Assembly: GCA_030141585.1 (NCBI GenBank)
Contig: JAQIFP010000004.1
Location: forward strand, 124,001 to 188,000
Direction of reading: 5' to 3'
DNA length: 64,000 nucleotides
Origin: Ophryocystis elektroscirrha
Lineage: Eukaryota > Apicomplexa > Conoidasida > Neogregarinorida > Ophryocystidae
Numbering within the stretch: the stretch's first letter is position 1; each line of letters opens with the position of its first letter. Positions 1 to 10,607 of this stretch are shown here, piece by piece. A program made the translations under genes and the position numbers. The notes under the pieces are model-generated. The model saw only the letters and a list, made by a program, of their open reading frames with translations, ran no database searches and was not told the DNA's origin.

Positions 1-2357
1 TTATTTTTATTGATTGGTTTTTTACTTTCGTAACTTTGAGGAAGTTCAGGTTGTTCACTTGTGTTTACTGAAAGATTTTCTTTATCGGATTCACTGTTGT
101 CCTCCATAGAAAAATCGTCACAAACTAAAGGAATAATTGCAGTTCCTTGAAACATTTGCCATTGAAACTGTAGTGCCTCTAATAACTTAGTATATCTACG
201 GCTCCAAAAATCATCTACATACGGTTCATCATAAGTACAATCTGGGGAATTTGGTGGATAAAACCAATAATTGAATGCTAAATGAAATGTTTCGTCAGAA
301 TTTTCTGAAATGACTTCATGAAACCAGCTAGCAGGTAAATACACTACAAATCAATATATAAAGATTAAACTTTGTACACATTTCATTCTCATTTAAAGTG
401 ACTTCCATATAATGCTTTAACACTTCTTCTAGGCTTTCTGGAATTGCATTTATTGGTGTATTATTGGTTATAGAACTTGCTTGTTCAGTAGAAAATTTAT
501 AAGAGGAAAAATTATTGGGATTGTTTTGTTCTATTAGTCAAATATTTATTTAGTTATTATCTTACTTCTAGCTTTTGGAGATTTATTTCTTTTAGCTCGA
601 AGAGAGTTATTACGCAGTATTGAACCCTGATAGTTATCTTTGGAAGATTTAAATTTGAATTCTATTAATAATTCATATAAATGACAATTGGCTGTACCAT
701 CATTAATATCTTCTGAGTTTTCCAGCATTTTTGACCGTAAGCTTTTGTGTTTTTCAACCCTTAGTGTTGCTTCTTCTATATAACTTTTCACAAGGTCAGC
801 AGATTGAGTTCGTGATTCCAATTCCGCTAGCAATAAAGCCTTTCTTTCTTGATCAGTTTTACAGTTTGATAGACCAATGCTAGATTGAATATTTTTGTTA
901 CACAAAAAATTTCGATTTTTTTTCTTATTATTTTGCTTTTTTGACTTTGGGTTATCATAAAGCAATTTTTGCAGCTGTGAAATTTCATTTTTTATAATTT
1001 CTAATCGATTATTCAGCAAAAATATTTCGGAATAACATTGTGTTATTTTATTTGAAGATAGATAGATTTCATCCATTCCTATTAATTTTTTTATAATTTG
1101 AATTTTACCATCAGAACGTATGTTTTTTAGATACGATATAAGGCCATTTGGGAATATGGTTTCTGGAGTTTTATCAACTAGAATCTCGGCAAAACGAGGT
1201 GATATCAATTTAAAAGTTTTTTTTCCTATGCTTTGTTAGAATAATTATAAATACAAACCTCTAACTAAAACATATAAATTATCATGAAAGTCGTGATGTA
1301 GTCCGGATGATGTACCACTGGTAGAGCTCCCCATCCATATATTGTATTGATAAGGTACAAGTGTGCTGAAGTTTCAATGAATATAATTAAGATTACTTTA
1401 GTATACTAGGAACTTGAGGAAAATTTTTGAATAAGTTTGTTTTTGTCAATAAATTGGGTCCTAGAACCGTAGGACCGCATGAATCATCAGGAAGGTTTTG
1501 TGTTGATAAGTAATAATTTGAGTTAGAGTTTTCTTTTAAAAGATCCACAAATTTAGAAAATTTCATTAAGCTTTTTTTTCCGGTACCTGCTCTCAAGTTT
1601 AAAAGTATTTTTAGCTTATACCAAACTCCTTGACAGTTGTATTGGAAACTTCCACGTCAACAATTAAATGCCCAGCTGCTGATTTAAGATATTTCAAAGA
1701 TTTCCAGGCGTTTAACAGTGGAAACACATTGTCAGCACTTTGTTTAAATTTACTGGTCCCAGCAACGTCGTCGTTAACTGTAAGAATACATGGCTTTCTA
1801 GACAGAACGTAATTATCAAAAAACTCTTTTGAAGTCAGTTTTGAATATGGTATTCGAGTAATTTGAAATTCAGAATTGTTGAAAGGACAAAACCTGAGCT
1901 ACATTCTATGAAAGCTGAAACGCATTACCCTTTATAAAGGCAGCCTAGCTTCATCCATTCAGGAGTTTTTTTTGTGATACTGGGAGCTGGTTTTTTTTTT
2001 GGTTCTAATAAACAAAATGGGTTTTTTCTCTAAATAATACCTTCAAAACTATTGAATGATGTAACTCCTGTTTTTATATAGCTATATTCAGAGTTATATC
2101 GAAATGGAAATTTTGAACTTATACTTTCCACACAGGGAGGATTATTTGATATTCTCACATTTTTTTTGGGTTTAGAGGAGGAATCGAGAACCGGTTTCGC
2201 TACATAATATTGACTTTGAAATTAACTTACATAATATAGAACATCGTTTTTCCAATTTTTCAATTTTATGTGAGAGAAGTTCGCATTTTGGAATCTCTTT
2301 TTTAGTTTGCTTATTTTTATACGAGTGATTTTTTTTTTTTTTGTTTCTCACTTTCAT
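1..2357 (-). CDS. JmjC (cupin_8-type) 2-oxoglutarate/Fe(II) oxygenase, 3' end outside window
   Basis: Nine exons joined by eight introns of 31-36 nt (2200-2230, 2005-2040, 1894-1928, 1587-1621, 1366-1396, 1226-1258, 531-565, 344-377); all phases agree. About 695 residues are visible and the stop lies left of position 1. The N-terminal ~100 residues are Lys-rich. The JmjC fold starts near residue 115 (EFFDNYVLSRKPCIL). The iron site is seen as HxDxxxN (H298, D300, N304 in LHHDFHDN) and the distal His H590 in YLPASWFHEV. The family hydroxylates or demethylates protein side chains; the substrate here is unknown. A Lys-rich, coiled-coil-like insert of roughly 170 residues (about 345-530) interrupts the double-stranded beta helix between the two metal-ligand blocks. 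The start ATG at 2357 is the first in frame and lies downstream of AT-rich DNA. JMJD/HSPBAP1-like assignment is possible but not certain. Confidence 0.85.
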
Positions 2358-2765
2358 GTTATAAACAAACCAAAAAAATTATAATTCAAAATTCTGCCAA
2401 CTTTATCTTAAAATCTGATGCTTTAATTACTCTCAGGTCGATTGTTTAAACAGTTTACGAGGTGGAGAACCAATAAATTAAAGTACAATTTTAAAAAACA
2501 TTTTATATGTATTTTAATTATATTTAACATTTAAAGAAATCAATCGTTATTTAAGAAATATTAATACAGCTTCACGGAAATTTTTAAGTTATTTTAGCAA
2601 TCATGTAAAGTCAAACATGAGATATATGTAAGTGTATTGTTTTTGTTTTATAAAGATGAAAAAATCGAAATCTTTTAAATTTAATTGAAAGTTATATTAA
2701 ACGTATTATTAGTTACTGTTTAGTTACTGATTTCAATAACACAGATATTATTTTTAATATTAAAA
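2358..2765. other. AT-rich intergenic stretch
   Basis: This lies between the JmjC start and the 3' end of the tRNA gene. I see no supported ORF and no repeat. It presumably holds the JmjC promoter. A TTTT run at 2762-2765 follows the tRNA and serves as its Pol III terminator. Confidence 0.5.
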
Positions 2766-2847
2766 CGACAGCGGCAGGATTCGAACCTACGCAGGCGAAG
2801 CCCAGAGAATTTCGAATTCTCCTCCTTAACCACTCGGACACGCTGCC
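2766..2847 (-). tRNA. tRNA-Ser (anticodon CGA)
   Basis: On the minus strand this folds as a class II tRNA of 82 nt. The acceptor stem GGCAGCG pairs with CGCTGTC (one G-U). The anticodon arm is GAGAA-TTCGAAA-TTCTC with CGA at positions 34-36, reading codon UCG. A long variable arm (GGGC/GCCT pairing) and a T arm GTAGG-TTCGAAT-CCTGC follow, and the discriminator is G73 as expected for serine. Boxes A (near TCCGAGTGGTTAAGG) and B (GTTCGAATCC) are present. No intron is seen. A TTTT terminator follows immediately. Confidence 0.95.
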
Positions 2848-2958
2848 TCACTATATTGTTTATATAATTTTTTAAAGAAAAAATTTTTCAAAAAAATTCT
2901 CTTTAATGAGTTTGTTAAAATCCGAGGAAAAAAAATATTTTATTAAATTAACAAATAA

Positions 2959-3951
2959 TTAATCTTGATTAACTAGTTCAACTCCCACTGGAGGACCATA
3001 ATATGCCATAGCGTTCTTTGATTTGTAAAACTCGTTTCTCATGGCTGATTGGGTTAATTTCACATCAGTACTATTAACTAAAGGTTCAAACATTAAGGAC
3101 CACATCAACGCAGATAATAAAGCTGCTCCTAACGATAGTGTAAAAACTACATTAGCAACTGTTGCAAAAACTGTATCTATCATAATTAATCCCACCAATC
3201 CTATAAAAAAGAATGTTATGACAACATACGTACCAGAAATTCCCGCAACTTTATATAAAATAGCAATAATCCATCCCCATATTTCAGCAGTTCCTTGAGC
3301 ATGAAAATTTTCAAGTAAGAAAAAAGAAGCTGCGTACAACATTAAACTGACTGAATGCAAAACTCTTGCAATGGAAGAGAAAATTACAATAGAGCCGCTT
3401 CCAGCTTTTTTAGATGCCCAGGAATCTTCAAAATAACTCATTAGACTAAATGATAAAACTGTTGTCATTGTAAATGATAAAAGCTCTAATAACGAGGCTT
3501 GATGTAAACATTTTATTCCAGCTCGAAAACCACGGGTTTGGCAAATACTACGATACAAATCATTAATTTTGTTTTATTTATTTTTGTGTATATCAGAGTA
3601 TATTTAAATTCAAACTCTCTATCAATATAAAAAGTTTTACCTTGCATCATCGTCAGCTATATTTCTAAAATTTTGAATCCAGACTGAGCCAAATGTCCAC
3701 AAAAAAGTTCCCAAAAATACTAACAGTATTGGTGTGTGTTGAACAGCAGCTTGACGTCCCGATAATACCCCAAATATCTCAAGAACATTTCCTCCAATCG
3801 CTGAGCTTATTAAGACAATAATATATCCTGCAAGCTGCATAGCAAATCCTCCGCGTAAATTGTAATCCATGCATTGGTCCCAAAAAGGTTGAAATTGCGG
3901 TCCTTTTCCTTCGGGAGCTTCTCTAGGTCTTACAACGTAAGTTACGTACAT
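2959..3951 (-). CDS. multi-pass membrane protein A (paralogue of 4074-4967)
   Basis: Two exons (3951-3641 and 3547-2959) joined by a 93-nt intron at 3548-3640 give 299 residues. Several hydrophobic spans are visible (about six or seven), the first two in exon 1 around residues 35-65 and 73-97 and the rest spread through exon 2. The short hydrophilic N-terminus (MYVTYVVRPREAPEGKG) and the C-terminal tail are probably both exposed. After the intron the sequence reads TRGFRAGIK, matching SRGFRAGSK at the same phase-2 intron site in the divergent neighbour, so the two are duplicates. I do not recognise the family and assign no function. A membrane location is inferred from hydrophobicity only. 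Confidence 0.8.
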
Positions 3952-4073
3952 TTTTTAAATATTGCACTAAATTGAGTTATAAATTGAAATGCCTTTCAAT
4001 AATCCACAAAATGGTATAAACATGCGATTATTGTGGTTTAGAAAAAAAAAAATACTCAATTAATATAATATTT
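3952..4073. promoter_or_regulatory. shared divergent promoter, 122 bp
   Basis: Only 122 bp separate the start codons of the two head-to-head membrane-protein genes, so both promoters and 5' leaders must fit here. The stretch is very AT-rich, with an A run near 4039-4051. I do not recognise a specific binding motif. Confidence 0.5.
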
Positions 4074-4967
4074 ATGGAACCCGAAAACTCTAATTTTACT
4101 TATTTACAAGCTCCACAGGCATTTGATTATAGTCAATATGTGCGGCAGCCAATCAAACTGGATTCTAATACCATTCATTCCAAAAAAATAAAACAAAATA
4201 TTACCATAATTGTTAACTCGAGTAAAAATCATTTACTGCCTATTGGTTTATTATTACAGTTTGTTGGTCATGGGTTAGAATTGCTAGGAACCTTAGGACC
4301 TTCTCTTAACATAAAACTAGAAAATCAATTATTTAAAACATTACTCTCTGGAAATTTAATTCTTGCTCATTTTTTAATTATGCTTGGTTTGCTTATATTA
4401 GCGTGTTTTCAAATTTATCTTCCTGAATCCGGAAGGTATGTGAATAAAAATTGAATATTAAGTGTCAGACTTTCACGAGGTTTTCGAGCTGGATCAAAAT
4501 TGTTTATGTCTGCTATCCAAGTGGGTTTAGTAGCTGTAGCTTTACAACTTATGCAATTTTCTGTTACTAATCAAATGTCGAATCAAAGATGGTGGTTGAA
4601 ATATATAGAGACTACTACAGAATGGAGTTTAAATAATGTTGCAGTTTTTTTGCATAGTATTTCTTTAATTTTATACGGAATGAGTTTGAGATATCTAGAA
4701 AGCTGCACAATTAAACCTGATGTTTCACTTTCTTTTACTCCAGCAGTGTTTATGAATACTATGGGCTCTCTTATGAACTTATTAACAGCAATATTTGGTA
4801 ATTGTAGCATTTCAATAATATTTTTAGAGTTACTTTCTTTATTTACAATGTTAGGAAATTTGTATCTTGTTTTTCATCTTTTATCTATATTGTGTACATT
4901 TTTTTGGTCTCTTTCGTTTAAAAACTCGTTGAAGCACATGCAGGTGCAAGATATTTTGGAGTCATGA
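4074..4967 (+). CDS. multi-pass membrane protein B (paralogue of 2959-3951)
   Basis: Exons 4074-4435 and 4469-4967 are joined by a 33-nt intron (4436-4468, GTATGTG...TGTCAG) and encode 286 residues. The phase-2 junction regenerates LSRGFRAGSK, aligned with TRGFRAGIK of the minus-strand neighbour. Hydrophobic segments lie around residues 58-80, 95-115, 130-150, 165-185 and in the last 90 residues. It is more diverged and more Asn/Lys/Ile-rich than copy A. The same intron position with different lengths (33 against 93 nt) means the intron predates the duplication. Function unknown. Confidence 0.8.
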
Positions 4968-5067
4968 AAAGCATCTTAATTTTATGACTTCTTAACACTT
5001 AACTTGAAAAAGTTTGTTATAATACATAATAAATTATATTTAAGCAAAAATACTAAATCTATGAACA

Positions 5068-6505
5068 TTAAGATCTGCTTGGCTGTAAACCACCGAAAGG
5101 GTCGTCATCTAATTCAGGCATCTCGGCTTGAACTGGTTTGTCTAACCATTTTACCCGAACGCCAGAAGCGAATTGAGCTAAAACAAATTAAGTAATAATT
5201 GTGAATATTGTAAACATTTTAAAACTACTATTACTAATAATAATTATTAGTAAGTTTTTAATGATAAACGATACGTATTTTACAATTTAATTTCAAATAA
5301 AAGCATTATCATAAATGTTGAACTTATGAACTAGCTAAATTGTAAGTACACTAACCTCTTCTATACTCATTACGACTTGTCCAATAAATCCCTTCTCCAT
5401 TTTGTAAGCCATTGACCCAGAAACCATCATGACGTCGACCATCAGGCCATTGCAGTATACCATAACCGTTAATCTTTCCATCTTTATATTCTCCTTTATA
5501 CATTCTTCCATCTGGCCATTTAAATACAGCTTTTCCATGTTGTCGGCTATTCAGCCATTCCCCATGGTAGGTTCTGCCGTCAGGCCATTTATATGTTCCA
5601 ATACCTATATATATGAGTAAATTTATGTTATTAGCATAATAAAAATGTAAATTTGACTTTTTATTTACCTTGAATTTCATTATTGTTAAAACTTCCTTCA
5701 TAGGTTTCACCATTGGCGGCTTTCAAGACACCGTGACCACTTTTTTTACCTTCTCTAAGTACCAATTTGTTAAATTTATATAAAGTACATGTAAGCCCCA
5801 ATATAGACAAGCCCATCTGCTTGTACTTCTTTTCCACGTCCTTGTCTTTTATCAGCAATAAATGGACCGTAATACTTTGAGCCATCTTTGAATAGATATG
5901 TACCATATCCGTGAGCTTTCCCTTCTACAAATCCACCTTTATACTGTGAGCCATCTTTGGCTGTGTAAATTCCAAGGCCTAAAAGCTCATGATGAATATA
6001 AAAGGTTACCATGTGCCTTTCCGTTGGAAAATTCACCGAGATAACTTCCACCATCAGCATACTTCATTAAACCAACACCGTCTTGTTTATCTGCCTGTGA
6101 AGTTTTTTTGGTTTTTTAGATAATTATTACCTTCCAACTTCCTTTATATTTCATTCCTTTGCCTAACTCAACTTCTTCGGTATCTTCAGGTATTTCAAAA
6201 GTTCGACCATTTAATGGATCTTCCGAAAATTCATCTTTCTACTCTGTTTTTAATTTTTAAATAATTTACATCAGAAGATGCATTTGCAGATTCTTCTGGC
6301 TTTAACGATGTGGGTTCCGAAATATTATTATGGGTTGAGATTTTTGTGTTTTTGCTGTTGACATCTTGTGTTTCTAGTTGAGATTTGACTTCAGCAGAAG
6401 GCAATGCTTTAACATAACACTAATGGATATTTTTATAGTACCTTTTTCTTTTAAGGGTTCACTTGTCTCCCGAGTATTAGGATTTTTACTTGTACCACAC
6501 CCCAT
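5068..6505 (-). CDS. MORN-repeat protein with MGC acylation-type N-terminus
   Basis: Eight exons give 342 residues. Introns are 6407-6441, 6239-6269, 6095-6130, 5979-6009, 5755-5788, 5605-5668 and 5178-5355. The N-terminus MGCGTSKN has Gly2 for N-myristoylation and Cys3 for palmitoylation, which would anchor it to a membrane. After about 90 polar residues come nine MORN repeats, for example YKGEYKDGKINGYG and YHGEWLNSRQHGKA. The short last exon ends in an acidic tail (MPELDDDPFGG). In apicomplexans MORN proteins scaffold the inner membrane complex, basal complex or plasma membrane; a role of that kind is inferred. The first intron appears to end in AAG rather than YAG, the only choice that keeps the frame. 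MGC is encoded by the first ATG. Confidence 0.9.
5231..5253. repeat. perfect 11-bp inverted repeat inside the last MORN intron
   Basis: Arms TTACTAATAAT and ATTATTAGTAA flank a single A at 5242. The element sits in the unusually long (178 nt) intron 5178-5355. It could form a hairpin in pre-mRNA. AT-rich sequence makes chance occurrence plausible. Confidence 0.6.
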
Positions 6506-6811
6506 TCTATAAAAATAATAGAATTGTAAGATAAATTTTTATAGTCCACTTAGTTTGATGTTTTGTTGAAAGGTATTTAAAATAAATTAATTAAATATTA
6601 GAAAAAGTAAAATTACATGTGATTACATTTCAAATTAAGCTGTTTTTTCACAAAAGATATATTGTTAATTACTAATTTGCTTTAATTTAAACACGACAAA
6701 GTTTCAAGATTTATTTCGAATATTTATTGTATTCAAATTTTTATTTTATTTATTAAATAAAATAAACAAAGAATAAAAAAAAAAAGAATTTAATCTATTT
6801 GATGTTTTTTT
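6506..6811. other. intergenic stretch without gene
   Basis: This separates the MORN start from the stop of the nucleoplasmin-like gene, both on the minus strand. It is AT-rich with an A/T homopolymer block near 6770-6790. I see no ORF or structured RNA in it. Confidence 0.5.
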
Positions 6812-7813
6812 TTAATTTTTTAAGGCAACAAATTGACCTTCCACTTCGAAACAATTTGGTTTGGCAACTAAAAACTCACGGTATTTCATATTTATTGTAG
6901 ATGGCTTAGGACAGACTGCAGCAACTTGAGAAATTAATGATCTTCCATGTTTTTTAAGGTAGTTTGAAACTGATTTTTCGAACACAGAAGTGTTTTGCAA
7001 ATTGGAATCAGACGATTTTTCTATAGGAAGAACTTTACATACTTCCTTAAGCCTTACGTTGTTTCCCAGGTTTACTAGCTGTTTGATCAACTATTTTGCG
7101 CTTTTTATCCTGAGATTGTTTTTGTTGCTGCTGCTGTTTTGATGGTGATTGCTTTTTTTTAGAATCATGTTTTTTTTGAACCTGTTGTTGAATCACTTTG
7201 ATTAGTTCTTCGTCTGATTCATCTTCCTCGTTGTCGTCATCAGCCATATCGTCCTTTGAGTCGTCATCATCTTCATCATCTTCGTCAATATTGTCAGATG
7301 CGTTTGATTTATCTTCATCGTCATCATCGGATTCTTCATCTTCACTACTTTTACGTCCTTTTTTTTGAACTTTTTCTTTGAGTTCTTTTAATGCATAATT
7401 GTCTTCGCTGTCAGAATAATCCTCTTCGTCAATAACTGGTTCAAAATATCCAGAGATATGAATTTCTGATTTTCCTTCGACTTTGAATGATCCTCCTTCA
7501 CGAGTATCAATGAATAAATCTAAAGCGACCTAAAAAACTCAGATGAAACAAAATTTTATCAGTTGCAAAATATTGAATAAAACTAAGATATTACATTTTC
7601 AGTTAAATCTTTCTTCAAATTGCATATGACATGTGATTTATCTTTTCTCTGTAAAATTAAATAATTCCGATCATCATTAACAGGATTCTTCAAACACGCC
7701 GTAGAGAGGTGTAAAATTGATCCTAATTCTGCACTAAGTGCGAGTGATTGGTTTGGTTTAATAACAGATCCTAAAAATGTATACAATTGAAATTACCACT
7801 AACCGTAAAACAT
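6812..7813 (-). CDS. nucleoplasmin-like (NPL domain) acidic nuclear protein
   Basis: Four exons (7813-7804, 7770-7595, 7529-7058, 7020-6812) give 288 residues; introns are 33, 65 and 37 nt. The N-terminal ~95 residues match the NPL fold of FKBP39/46-type histone chaperones (MFYGSVIKPNQSLALS near the start, EIHISGYFEP at its end). Then come long Asp/Glu runs and a Lys/Gln-rich basic stretch that looks like a nuclear localisation signal. Family members chaperone histones through NPL and acidic tracts. Instead of an FKBP domain the C-terminal ~60 residues form a compact block (YLKKHGRSLISQVA ... EVEGQFVALKN), perhaps a small helical domain. The start is chosen at the NPL beginning; the frame is open further upstream to 7919. 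Confidence 0.82.
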
Positions 7814-8147
7814 GTTTAATAAAAATTTGTAAACTAAGACAGTATTTGACTTTGGGACTGTAGCAGGTACGTATGACATACATTCGCATGCAAGTATGCC
7901 GTTAAATTTACTGTTCATCGTTAAATTATAGTAAATTATAAAATTCCATCAATAAACAAATGTTTAATAAGTATTATAAATATTATGAATAACTGAAGAA
8001 ATTATTCATAATAATAATTATTAAAGAAATAATTATGCATTAACTAATTTAGAATAAAACTTCTTTCTTTGTATAATCAAAAGAGGAAAATTTGTTATAA
8101 ATGTTTAGTTTTCTATTTTGTATATAAATGATTAAAGTTAAAATGCC
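7814..8147. other. intergenic stretch
   Basis: This is between the nucleoplasmin-like gene and the V-ATPase gene on the same strand. Up to 7919 it contains an in-frame upstream extension of the former that lacks domain similarity and is probably leader. The rest is AT-rich with no recognised feature. Confidence 0.4.
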
Positions 8148-8803
8148 TTAATTTGGTATAGCAATTCCAGCTGAAGACTGCATAAAACCAATGATTACAC
8201 CAAATAGACCAATTGCGGACGCAAATACTTGCACTATCAACATCTTGATAAACAATTCAGGTCTTTGTGCATCTCCTAAAGCACATGAACTTCCAACTAC
8301 TCCAACACATATACTGGTTAAAATTATATGTAGTAAATATTTACCCGCATATCAAGTTTGACGCACCAACCAACAAACCAGTAGTGAATAAAGCCCAACC
8401 ATTAAAGATAGCTTTAGCTGCTAGTGGAGTCAAAGGTCTTATTGACCAATCGGCGTCCGGTAAAGCTTCAAGTTTTTGATTCATAAGTATCGCCATAATT
8501 AAACCAAATATAGCTACTGCCTCGCAAAATATGACAGAAACAAGATTTTTAGATCTGACACGAGGAACTTTTACAGCAGCTCCTAGAATAGTGACTCCTG
8601 TTGTAAGGATACCCCTAATAGATGCAGTAATTTTATTAGGTTTATTTATGGTTGGTTTTTGATTATGTCATAATTTATTTATAAGTAAACAATTCATACC
8701 AGGCAGCACCTATTACTGAAAGAGACAATGATAAAGCGACACCTAAATATCCCCAATAAAAGGGAGAAATTTCTTTAAAAAATTGTGTCCAGTGTACAAT
8801 CAT
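8148..8803 (-). CDS. VMA16: V-type ATPase proteolipid subunit c''
   Basis: Three exons (8803-8700, 8614-8345, 8313-8148) with introns of 85 and 31 nt give 179 residues, the usual size for c/c'' proteolipids. Four membrane helices are visible. The N-terminal SPFYWGYLGVALSLSLSVIG and the GAAWGI-like stretch are typical of c'' rather than c. The subunit sits in the Vo rotor ring and carries protons across endomembranes. The proton-carrying Glu is E66 (VIFCEAVAIFG). In the last helix the position that is Glu in many c'' proteins is Gln153 (IVQVFASAIG). The second intron splits the conserved Gly codon before ICVGVVGSS. Confidence 0.92.
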
Positions 8804-8964
8804 AAAATTTTATATTCCTACACTGTACCAGTAATATTAATATATTTGTTTTTATTAAAAAATTTAGCCATTTTTTCGAACATATACAAAAGTATAAATT
8901 AAAAACTTAATGCTTCAATTTTTTTATATTACTTAATTATTAATTTAAGTAAATTAATAATTAT

Positions 8965-9273
8965 TTATACACGGATAGAGTAAAAAGCAAACACATAAAA
9001 AGGATTGCAAGAAGCCAGAATTTTCCATTGTCTAATCAAGAATATTACAACATCTAAATGATTACGTAATATACATTGAGGAGGATCTTCGTATTCTTCA
9101 GAATTAGAATTATATAAATTTGCGGCACCATAATGAGAAACTGGTTGAGCTGTATGGTTTAGCTCTCTGTAGCTTTCAGACATGTTGTAATTGAGTTCTT
9201 CATTCAAAGGTGTTAATCTATTTTCTTGTAGATAAGATGAATCATTATACTCATGTTCTAAAAACTTGTACAT
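8965..9273 (-). CDS. small hypothetical protein with one C-terminal hydrophobic segment
   Basis: A 102-codon ORF starts at ATG 9273 (MYKFLEHEYNDSSY). The first ~75 residues are polar and Asn/Ser/Glu-rich, with no family I recognise. A hydrophobic stretch near residues 76-98 (VVIFLIRQWKILA) could be a tail anchor. It sits in the same orientation between the V-ATPase and LETM1 genes, with 95 bp to the LETM1 stop. It could equally be one exon of a larger gene, since flanking splice sites cannot be excluded. Coding status is uncertain. Confidence 0.4.
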   Translation of the reverse strand: MYKFLEHEYNDSSYLQENRLTPLNEELNYNMSESYRELNHTAQPVSHYGAANLYNSNSEEYEDPPQCILRNHLDVVIFLIRQWKILASCNPFYVFAFYSIRV

Positions 9274-9368
9274 TATTATAAACTTGCTTGAACTTATTCT
9301 AGCCACTAATTCTTTAGTGGTATATTAATAAACATCTATAAAATTTTAGAAAAGTGTATAACAATTAT

Positions 9369-10460
9369 TTAAGAGATTTGATAATTATTGAGGCCGGATA
9401 TTGAGCTCAAGTATTTTGTTAAATAAATACTTTGAAGCCAAAGAAGTGCTAAATAAGACAAATTTATTTCTTGTGCTAAATATAGCCAATTTCTAAGTAG
9501 TAACTGCATATTTTCATCTGATATATTCGTATATATAAGCCCTCTATCTCTACAAGCGTTTAATAAATCGTTGTGTGAAAGTGATTCAACGCCAATTCTA
9601 GTAATAATTTCATCTTCTTTTTGCAAATGATTTATATGTTTTCTAAAATAAGATGCATATTTCAATTTTACTTTAAATTTATTAGATTAAACTGTCGGAA
9701 CTTATTAATAGATAAGCTAAATAACTCGTTAATTGCCTAATTAAGAGATTAAAGTCGCATTGGTTACTTACTTTAAGTGACTGAGGTGACAGCTGTTGTA
9801 AACTTATATCGCGAGGAAGTTTTTTAAGCAGATTAATCGTGATCATGTCACTTATATTACCTAAATGCTTTAATTGACATATAAAAATTACATAAATCTT
9901 TATGTTTTTCCATTGAAGTCCGAATTTCGTCTAATATTTTATAATAATTAAATCAGCCTACGTTTTAATGAAAATTTGGGGCTGTCTAAAATATGTTTAT
10001 CTATGTGCTTTATAACGCTTTCACACGATTGTACAGTTTTAATCCAAAAATGTAGGGCTTCAGCATTTTGGATTGACTTTTGCAAATTAAATGTAGTAGG
10101 AAGTAATCTAGGGAATAAATATAATATTGGAGGGAGTAAAAATTCACCAAAAGGTAATAATATAATTATTGAAAAAGGTATAATTCTATACATATCTTTG
10201 ATGGTTGACTCTAATAATTTGTATTGCTCATAATTTAATAAAATTCCTTTTTTTTTCATTTCATATATTTCCCATGAGCACCGAGCGTTAGTTGCTAATA
10301 ATTTGAACCCATCTTTGACCCATTCAAAATTTCTAGAAAGCGTTTCTTTACTTCTTATCGCAATATTTGAGATTTTTGTAGGTTTATTCACATACGAAAA
10401 AAACGTTATTTGCCGATGCAAAAGTCTACAAAAAACTCTTTTATTGAATGTGTTTATCAT
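9369..10460 (-). CDS. LETM1-like mitochondrial inner-membrane protein
   Basis: Five exons (10460-9962, 9930-9892, 9860-9772, 9736-9672, 9642-9369) with introns of 31, 31, 35 and 29 nt give 321 residues. The N-terminus is Arg/Lys-rich with few acids, as in a mitochondrial presequence. The LETM1 signature is at residues ~90-120 (DMYRIIPFSIIILLPFGEF), with a membrane span followed by LP.TF. The ribosome-binding-like part includes GVESLSHNDLLNACRDRG and LLLRNWLYLA. LETM1 proteins act in mitochondrial K+/H+ exchange and volume control. The protein is shorter than animal or yeast homologues and lacks their C-terminal coiled coil and EF-hand. The second exon is only 39 nt. Confidence 0.9.
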
Positions 10461-10607
10461 ATCATGGTAAATTTTCAGCTGAACAAAAATTTAAAAATTA
10501 TAAGGCATAATTAAAATTATGCTAATTTAAGCCAGTTAAGATATTAAAAAAAAAATGATTTAAAATAAATAATATAAATTTATTTAGCTTTAACTATATA
10601 AAGGTTA

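Noticed and set aside
5004..5195. 63-codon plus-strand ORF downstream of membrane protein B
   Set aside because: The opposite strand carries the last MORN exon (ASGVRVKWLDKPVQ ... DDDPFGG), which explains the open frame.
9306..9369. Joining the 8965-9273 ORF to LETM1 as a C-terminal exon
   Set aside because: LETM1 has its own in-frame stop at 9369-9371 and I found no splice pair that keeps both frames while preserving the LETM1 end.
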